Part shown: piece after piece, positions 57,952-64,000 of the stretch
Layout of the letters: the number at the start of each line of letters is the position of its first letter
Numbering within the stretch: position 1 is the first letter of the stretch
Assembly: GCA_029204225.1 (NCBI GenBank)
Contig: CM055105.1
Coordinates: forward strand, 10,494,551-10,558,550
Reading direction: 5' to 3'
DNA: 64,000 nucleotides
DNA from: Diphasiastrum complanatum
Lineage: Eukaryota > Streptophyta > Lycopodiopsida > Lycopodiales > Lycopodiaceae
Translations under genes and position numbers: made by a program
Notes under the pieces: generated by a model
What the model saw: only the letters and a program-made list of their open reading frames with translations
Databases searched by the model: none
What the model was told of the DNA's origin: nothing

Positions 57952-57963
57952 GCTCTGATACCA
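57952..57963 (-). other. Primer-binding site, initiator-Met tRNA
   Basis: The reverse strand reads TGGTATCAGAGC, directly adjoining the 5' LTR. Confidence 0.95.
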
Positions 57964-58645
57964 TGTAAAAATTACAGCAAATAAGGATCCTAAAACACTT
58001 GACATGATGAGGAAAACAATAGATCATGATTTCATAAGATTAGCACAAGTTGAACCATCAAAATCCATCAAAAACCTATGCTTGAACCTCACTAAATGGC
58101 CCAAATCCTTGAAGAGGGCTTCACACGTGTGAAAGTACGGCCTCCCACAGTCTGAGTACTGTACACCAGACCTACATTCAATCCTATAATCATTAGTAAT
58201 CACAAGTACTCAAACAATTATGAACATAGAGAGCAATTGCACCATTATGAGAGAAAAAACATGAAATTGCTTGATTGATTTTGGTGAGATATCATCACCT
58301 ATATATACATGATCCATCACGGTTTTGGGCAGGTATGAGTAGCCCTAAACCTATCCCTAATGCTAATTTTGGTGGATCTTTCATCCCTACCAAGTTAGGG
58401 TTGGAATCTTGGAGATCCCTCAACAATGCAAAAATTACCAAAAATAGCTCCTATTTTTTCTCCCTTGTATCTAAGCATAATTTGGACTCATTCCAAAGGT
58501 TCTAACACTTAGGTCTACTTGAGAACATCCTTATGAATGGAATCCTATGCTATTTGGCACGTGTGACAAGCCACATCATGACCATTTAACTATTTACAAG
58601 TCATATGACCAAAACTAGTCAAGCTAGAATTGTGAATTTTTAACA
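57964..58645 (-). repeat. 5' LTR of the integrase-less copia element
   Basis: Same 682-bp length as the other LTR with one substitution seen. Followed by the CCAGC target duplication. Confidence 0.95.
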
Positions 58646-58650
58646 CCAGC

Positions 58651-60302
58651 TGTTCCAACAGATTTATTGACGGCCTACCAAGCCTTGGGAACCTTCATCT
58701 AGGATGCGATAGCAGCCTGAGCCTCTCTGAATAACCAGGTACTAAAACTAGCCACAAGCAACACACAGCTGCAAGCCAAGGTTCAAAAGCTGTAGTAGGA
58801 ACTACAAATAGCTCAACAACACGAGCTGAGTGGGTAGCAGGAGATCCTGAAGGTGCAGGCAAAGGAAGAGGTCCTGAATAAGCATATCCAAAGCCTTTTC
58901 AAGGCACTGATGGACACCTCCACAAAAGTGCAAGAGCTGCAATCAGAAGTTGCCCAAAGACTTGCCCCCCTCCAAGCACAACTACAGATCTACGAAACAG
59001 AAAACGCACTTTTGGGAGCAGAGGTGCAGAGTCTACAACAAGAAAAACTCGTCTGGCTAGCTCAACCGACACCTAATTCAAGGCCACTCTCTCAAGTAGA
59101 GATGAATCTTTTTAAGCATCAGGTGCAGGTCTACAGTCAGACTCTAAATAGCTACCAGGCGGAGTTCGACAAGTACCGGGCCAGCGCAACTCGGGAGCTC
59201 ACCCAGGCCAAACAAGCTCTCAAGGCTTGTCAGAAGTTTGTGGAGCAGAAGGCTCAGCCAACCCCGGTGGTAATTTCAATGCCACCTCTCTTTGATGCTG
59301 ATAGACAAGCATGAGCCAAGATCAAGACCAGCAGGCAATAGGGGACACAAGTTAGTCATGGGTCAAGCGAACAAGACCAAGGGCCTTCTAGTATGGGAGC
59401 AGACACGCAAAGCCAAGGCCAAGACACAGGCCCCATCCACAGTCAAGGAGAAAGTCAAGCCTCCTCATCAAGAGGCTCAAGATCTATATCTACCAACCGG
59501 GCTTTCAGACGTCCAAAGTCTGTGGAGGAGAAAATAACGAATTTTTATCCAAATATCCCCACGAGTCTTCAAGAGGCGGCTAGCAGATATCATTTTCGAC
59601 ACAAACTATCAAGGGAAACAAGCTGCAAGCACTCCCTCCCCTCCTACCACAACCAGAGTGGCACCATCAGCTATTCGAGCTTGACCCTGCGGCCATCAGG
59701 CCCTATGTGACAAGTTCTCAACAACTCCGGATAAATGCCCATTTCCTGCCATGCCTACGACGAACCAAATGGGCGGAATGTCGCATCCCACTGGACAAAA
59801 TCACGCTAAAGAATTGCAATTGGCCGAGAATCAACTCAGAGCACGGATGGACCACAACTATAGACGTCCAAATGGCCCTCAACAAATTTTCTAATGAGTA
59901 TTTCAATTGTCCAGATCCAACAGTCTGCACGGCAGCAACTTACACCCAGGACTTGGAATATCTGATGGGTATAGAGACCAAGTGGGATAACTTATCTGTT
60001 TTGATCCTAATAAGGCATTGGCCTCAGATCGCGTGGAAGATCAGCTGCCAATCGCTCGTGTGTATTACCTAGTCGGCCTTCTGGGCCATCCCTGGAGCCA
60101 TTTCGAAGCCTGGATCGATCAAACATGGATCATCGGCGTCCACAAGTCCCTGCACACCAATAAAGACTTGAAAAATATTGGCAGAAATCACCTTTATGGA
60201 AGATGTAACGACTTACTTGATCAACCAAAGGTGAGCCAAGCGATCACTATTGACCCGACAGAGTGTCGAGGGACCGGCACTACTTCAGGTCATGGGTCTC
60301 GT
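58651..60302 (+). pseudogene. Extra-gene protein, copy C, coiled-coil and C-terminal parts
   Basis: Continues from 54058. A Gln/Glu-rich coiled coil (58853-59260) includes VQELQSEVAQRLAPLQAQLQ and EVQSLQQEKLVWLAQPTPNS, then QALKACQKFVEQKAQPTPVV. A linker rich in Gln and Ser follows, and then the C-terminal domain: YVTSSQQLRINAHFLPCLRR, GWTTTIDVQMALNKFSNEYF and DLEYLMGIETKWDN, ending near the LTR at 60303. Copy D (63898-62714) matches both parts and has WLAQPAPDSRPLSQSEMN. Frame shifts near 59310 and 60000. Function not recognised; a coiled-coil structural or particle-associated role is only a guess. Confidence 0.75.
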
Positions 60303-60857
60303 TGGGGGTATTCCCAATATAGAGAAATGAATAAAGTTAGTTAATAAAAAGTGTTGTGAGGGCATGGTTTCCTACGCGTATAAGCCCATGGCCCAATGAG
60401 CACGCAAGCTAAATGTATATAGAAATAATAGACTTGGACCCTTTGTAATTAAAATAAAACATGAGGCCCAAGGTCATTTTCAAACTTAGAGTTTACTTTT
60501 TTAGAGTTGGGTCCAATTTTGCAGTCACATGAATCTTGTGATTTCTAATGTACTTTTTGTGGACCCTTGGATCAAGTTGGGTCCAAGATGAATGGATAGG
60601 ATCAATGTGAATATTAGCCAATAGGATTATTGGACAAGGGCCTTCCCCATTTATAAAAAGGCACCAATTGTACTCTATTTGCATGCTTAATGAGAAGTAG
60701 GAAACTCTACCAATTTTGGAAGAGAAGCATCCTCATTTGCTATTCAATGCTTGCTATTGCTCTTGTTGTTTTCCATTTGCTTTCAAGTTCATGCTTTTGG
60801 TTTCAATAGTTTATGTTTCTCCCTTAGCAAGTACAATGAGCAAGTGAGCTAACCTCC

Positions 60858-60916
<59 letters not shown>

Positions 60917-61157
60917 CTTCTATGCTCCTTCTATCCATCTAATTCTCTCTCTCCCTAACTTTTTCACTACAAACCATGTTGAATGCTAGTTTAGAGGAGT
61001 ACAATTAGTGGGGGTAGTGTTAAAGGTGGTAGTGTTAGCGTAAAAAGTAGAGAACTATCTAAAAGTTGCATCTTTACATAGTTAGGCACCTATCCAACGT
61101 TCTAACCCTTGTTGACAGGCGGGAGGGCTACTACTACGAGAGAACTTCGACCCTACA
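60303..61157 (+). repeat. 3' LTR of gypsy element C
   Basis: Starts TGGGGGTATTCCC and ends CTTCGACCCTACA. It matches the LTRs at 35535-36358 and 61770-62581 in inverted orientation. It carries an expanded CT run (about 60852-60914) not seen in those copies. Confidence 0.8.
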
Positions 61158-61769
61158 ATGGCAAATGCTCCCATTTTCATCAGACGTAAGACAATGCCCA
61201 CCTTCGGACCCATGCATGGAGGGATATGCAAATGCAAATCTCATGATTGGGGATAGGATGATATGGATGCAAGTCAATAGCATTGTGTCTAACACCGTGT
61301 CATTGATTTGAGGCTTTAGTGCCTCATCTCTAAAACCAGTTCAGACTGGTGATTACCAACTTCTTCTTTTTTTTTTAGACATTCAACTTATATCCTCTAA
61401 AGACCGATTCAACGTGGAATAACCATTTCTCCTCTTTGTACTGACTCTTCTCTCAAGCTCTATATTCTGACAGTAGTCCACATAGGACAACTTATTGTCC
61501 TAAGATCCAATACACAAGATGGTAGGAAGTACTGGTTTTCCGGTAGTCTATGGAATCAATTAGGAAAATCGTCCTCACCTCTTATGGATGTGCGAGGCAT
61601 CACTCGTCCTCACAAATTGGTTCAAGATCTGATAGAGACGGTTGAAGGCTTTTTTTTCTTTTTTTTTTCTTTTACTTTTCTCCCAGACTTTCTTTCTCTC
61701 TCTTTTTCGGTTTTCTTTTTCTTCTTTTATATTTTTTTTCTTTTGTGCTTTACTCATTAAGTGATGGAG
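61158..61769. other. Spacer between two inverted gypsy LTRs
   Basis: No gene. Contains poly-T rich stretches (61640-61740) that give a Lys-rich chance frame on the reverse strand. Confidence 0.5.
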
Positions 61770-62581
61770 TGTAGGGTCGAAGATCTTGCGTAGTATAGCC
61801 CTCCCGTCTATCAACAAAGGTTAGATCACTGGATAGGTACCTAACTTTGCATAGATGCTATTTTTAGTTAGTTTTCTACTTTTTTCCTTAATTCTACTCA
61901 CCAATAACACTACTCTCCCTTAATTCTACTCCTCTACACTAACATTCATCATGATTGTGGAAGGAAGGGGATGATTAGAAAAGATGGAGGGAAAAGAAGA
62001 TAGAAGAGAGAGATAGAGGGAGGGTGGAGGTTAGCTCAAATGCACATTATACTTGCTAAAGGAGAAACATAAACTATTAAAACCAAAAAGCATGAACTTG
62101 AGAGCAATCGAAAATAACAAGAGCAATAGCAAGCATTGAATTGCAAATGAGGATGCTTCTCTTCCAAAATTGGTAGAGTTTCCTCCTTCTCATTAAGCAT
62201 GAAAATAGTGTACAAATGGTGTCTTTTTATAAAATGGGAAAGGTCCTTGCCCCTCAATCCTATTGGCTAATATTCACAATGATCCTATCCATTCATCTTG
62301 GACCCAACTTGATCCAAGGGTCCACAAAAAGTTCATTGGTAATCATAAGATTCATGTGAGTCCCAATTTGGACCCAACTCTAAAAAGTAATCTCTAAGTT
62401 TAAAAATGACTTTGGGCCTCTAGTTTTATTTTAATTCCAAGGCCCAAGTCAAGTTTATTTTATTTACAACTTTACTTGCGTGCTCATTGGGCCATGGGCT
62501 TACGCGCCCAGGATGCCATGCCCTCGCAACACATTTTATTGGATGATTTTATTTATTTACATTTTGTTGGGAATACCCCCA
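61770..62581 (-). repeat. 3' LTR of gypsy element D
   Basis: Plus-coordinate start TGTAGGGTCGAAGATC and end GGGAATACCCCCA (812 bp). Adjoins the C-terminal end of the extra gene on its right. Confidence 0.85.
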
Positions 62582-62599
62582 ACGGGACCCACAACCTGA

Positions 62600-64000
62600 A
62601 GTAGTGCCGGTCCCTCAGCACTCTGCCGGTTTAGTAGAGCGTTTTCTTTGCCCGCCTTTGCTGGATGAGGTAGGTGGTGACGCCCTCCATAAAGTTGAGG
62701 CGGTCCAATTTCTTCAAGTCCTTTGGCGTGTGAAGAGACTTGTGGGCCCCTGCAGCCAATCTTGGTTGACCCATGTTTGGAATCGGCGTGTCCATGGATC
62801 ACCCTGAAGCGCAGCTCGGTAATAGACACGAGCTATTGGTAGCTGATCTTTGATTTTGTCTGAAGGTAGCACCTTATTAACAGCAAAGAATACGGATGGG
62901 AGAAAATTGTCCCATTTAGTTTCGATCCCCATCAGATGTTCCAAGTCCCAGGCGTAAGTGGCTGTCGCGCGGACTGTTGGATCAAGGCAATTGATATATT
63001 GGTTGGCGAACATGGTGAGAGCCTTTTTGGCGTCTACATCTGTAGTCCACCCATATTCTGATGGTATTACTGGCCAATTAAAATTCTGCAGTGTGATCTT
63101 GTCCAGAGGGGTGCCGCATTCCGCCCATTTGGATCTTTGTGGACATGGCAGGAAGTGCACGTTCACCCGTAATTGTTGTGGACTCGTCACGTAGGCCCTG
63201 ATGGCCGCAGGGTCTCTTTCGAACAATTGCTGACGCCACTCTGGTTGTGGTTGGAGGGTGGGTAATACTTGCAGTTCTTTGCCCTTGATTGTTTGAGCAG
63301 AAAATGATATCTGCCAGCTGCTTCTTGATGACTCATGGGGATACTTTGATAGAAATCTGTTGATTTTCTCCTCCACGGACTTTGGTCTTCGGAAGGTTCG
63401 GCTGGCAGATATCGTGCGTGAACCTCTGGATGATGTGGCTTGGCTTTGGCTGGTAGTTGCGCCTTGGCCCTACTCTCGCGTCTCAGCAGCCATATCCGTC
63501 TGCCCTTGGTCCTGGCCTTCGGACCCTTGATCTTGTTGAAATCCCCCTGTTGCCTGCTGGCTCTGGTCTTGGCTTGTACTAGCCTGTGCAGCATCAAAAG
63601 TAGGTGGCGGTGGAATTACCACGGGGGTGGGCTGGGCCTTCATTTCCATGATTTTCCGGCAGGCCTTGAGGGCTTGCTTGACCTGGGTGAGCTCGTGCGT
63701 TGCGCTTCTCCGATATTTGTTGAACTCTGTCTGGTAGTTGTTTAAGATTTGGCTATAAACTTGCACCTGACGTTGTAGAAGATTCATTTCTGATTGAGAA
63801 AGCGGCCTTGAGTCCGGTGCAGGTTGAGCTAACCAGGTGAGCTTTTCTTCTTGTAGGGATTTGACCTCTGTCCCCAGGCACGTATTCTCTGCTTCCAAAA
63901 GATTTAGCTGCGCCTAGATGGGAGCAAGTCATTGGGACGCTTCAGATCAAATCTCCCGCCTTTGTGGATGCCTCAGTCAGCGCTTTGGAGAGGCTTTGGA
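62600..64000 (-). pseudogene. Extra-gene protein, copy D, coiled coil to C-terminus, running off the window
   Basis: Reverse strand from the window edge: coiled coil with AENTCLGTEVKSLQEEKLTW and NLLQRQVQVYSQILNNYQTE, then QALKACRKIMEMKAQPTPVV, a Gln/Ser linker, and from 63376 a long open C-terminal segment: KINRFLSKYPHESSRSSW, YVTSPQQLRVNVHFLPCPQR, PSEYGWTTDVDAKKALTMFA, DLEHLMGIETKWDNFLPSVF and PIARVYYRAALQGDPWTRRF. It ends near 62610. This is the best-preserved C-terminal copy. A frame change near 63470 separates it from the coiled coil. The rest lies beyond the window. Confidence 0.8.

Larger units (their letters stand above)
54059..58645 (-). mobile_element. Young, integrase-less copia element (4587 bp)
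   Basis: LTRs of 682 bp each (54059-54740 and 57964-58645) with one mismatch seen (GAAAT/GACAT near 54098 versus 58003). The target duplication CCAGC lies at 54054-54058 and 58646-58650. Primer site and polypurine tract are intact. The internal region (3223 bp) holds complete gag, the first part of protease, and RT-RNase H from within the fingers region; the rest of protease, all integrase and the RT start are deleted. Ends and age show a recent insertion, presumably with integrase supplied by another copia element. Confidence 0.95.

Noticed and set aside
61575-61817. Lys-rich reverse frame
   Set aside because: Produced by the T-rich tract at 61640-61740 and runs into an LTR.

Overview
This is eukaryotic nuclear DNA from a land plant with a large, repeat-rich genome. 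The evidence is wall-to-wall plant-type LTR retrotransposons of both superfamilies (Ty1/copia with initiator-Met-tRNA primer sites; Ty3/gypsy with an Asp-tRNA-type primer site), long GA/CT/CA microsatellites and almost no host genes. Ferns, lycophytes, conifers or a large-genome angiosperm would all fit; I cannot choose between them from this window. Two elements are very young and intact at their ends; the others are old, broken and nested.

Layout. 1-3190: remnants of old copia elements (reverse-strand RT/RNase H, an LTR with primer site, a forward gag start). 3190-3900: a segment with repeated ACCGAGG words and an unidentified small frame. 3913-12205: a short-LTR copia element whose leader is interrupted by a complete young copia element (5215-11528, TSD TTTTG, 862-bp LTRs, one 1326-codon gag-pol frame). 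12205-19850: reverse-strand gypsy element A (gag, protease, start of RT, a large deletion, then a sense-strand extra gene after pol). 19850-21500: a second ACCGAGG segment and a 515-bp tandem duplication carrying GA arrays. 21692-24960: a reverse-strand LTR element with an unusual 534-codon frame in place of pol. 25141-31724: two broken forward copia elements. 31725-35440: a reverse copia element and a chromovirus-like LTR. 35440-44295: reverse gypsy element B (gag, protease, RT start, integrase, extra gene, 3' LTR). 44300-47480: a broken copia element.

47741-48740 is a tandem array of about 139-bp units, each centred on a 30-bp inverted repeat. 48741-51630 is the only stretch not dominated by retroelements: it holds tRNA-derived tandem repeats, exon-like coding segments of an unrecognised gene, and microsatellites. 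51635-52623 has copia RT and LTR remnants. 52650-61157 is gypsy element C (extra gene plus 3' LTR, forward), split by a young copia element (54059-58645, TSD CCAGC, 682-bp LTRs with one mismatch seen) that has lost all of integrase. 61770-64000 is gypsy element D, in inverted orientation to C.

The most unusual content is: (1) the gypsy family's long, unrecognised extra protein, encoded downstream of pol in the sense strand, apparently with its own TATA box and leader, present in four copies; (2) the integrase-less but recently inserted copia element; (3) the palindrome-centred satellite with alternating unit types; and (4) the repeated CACACGTGTG palindromes shared by LTRs of several copia elements.
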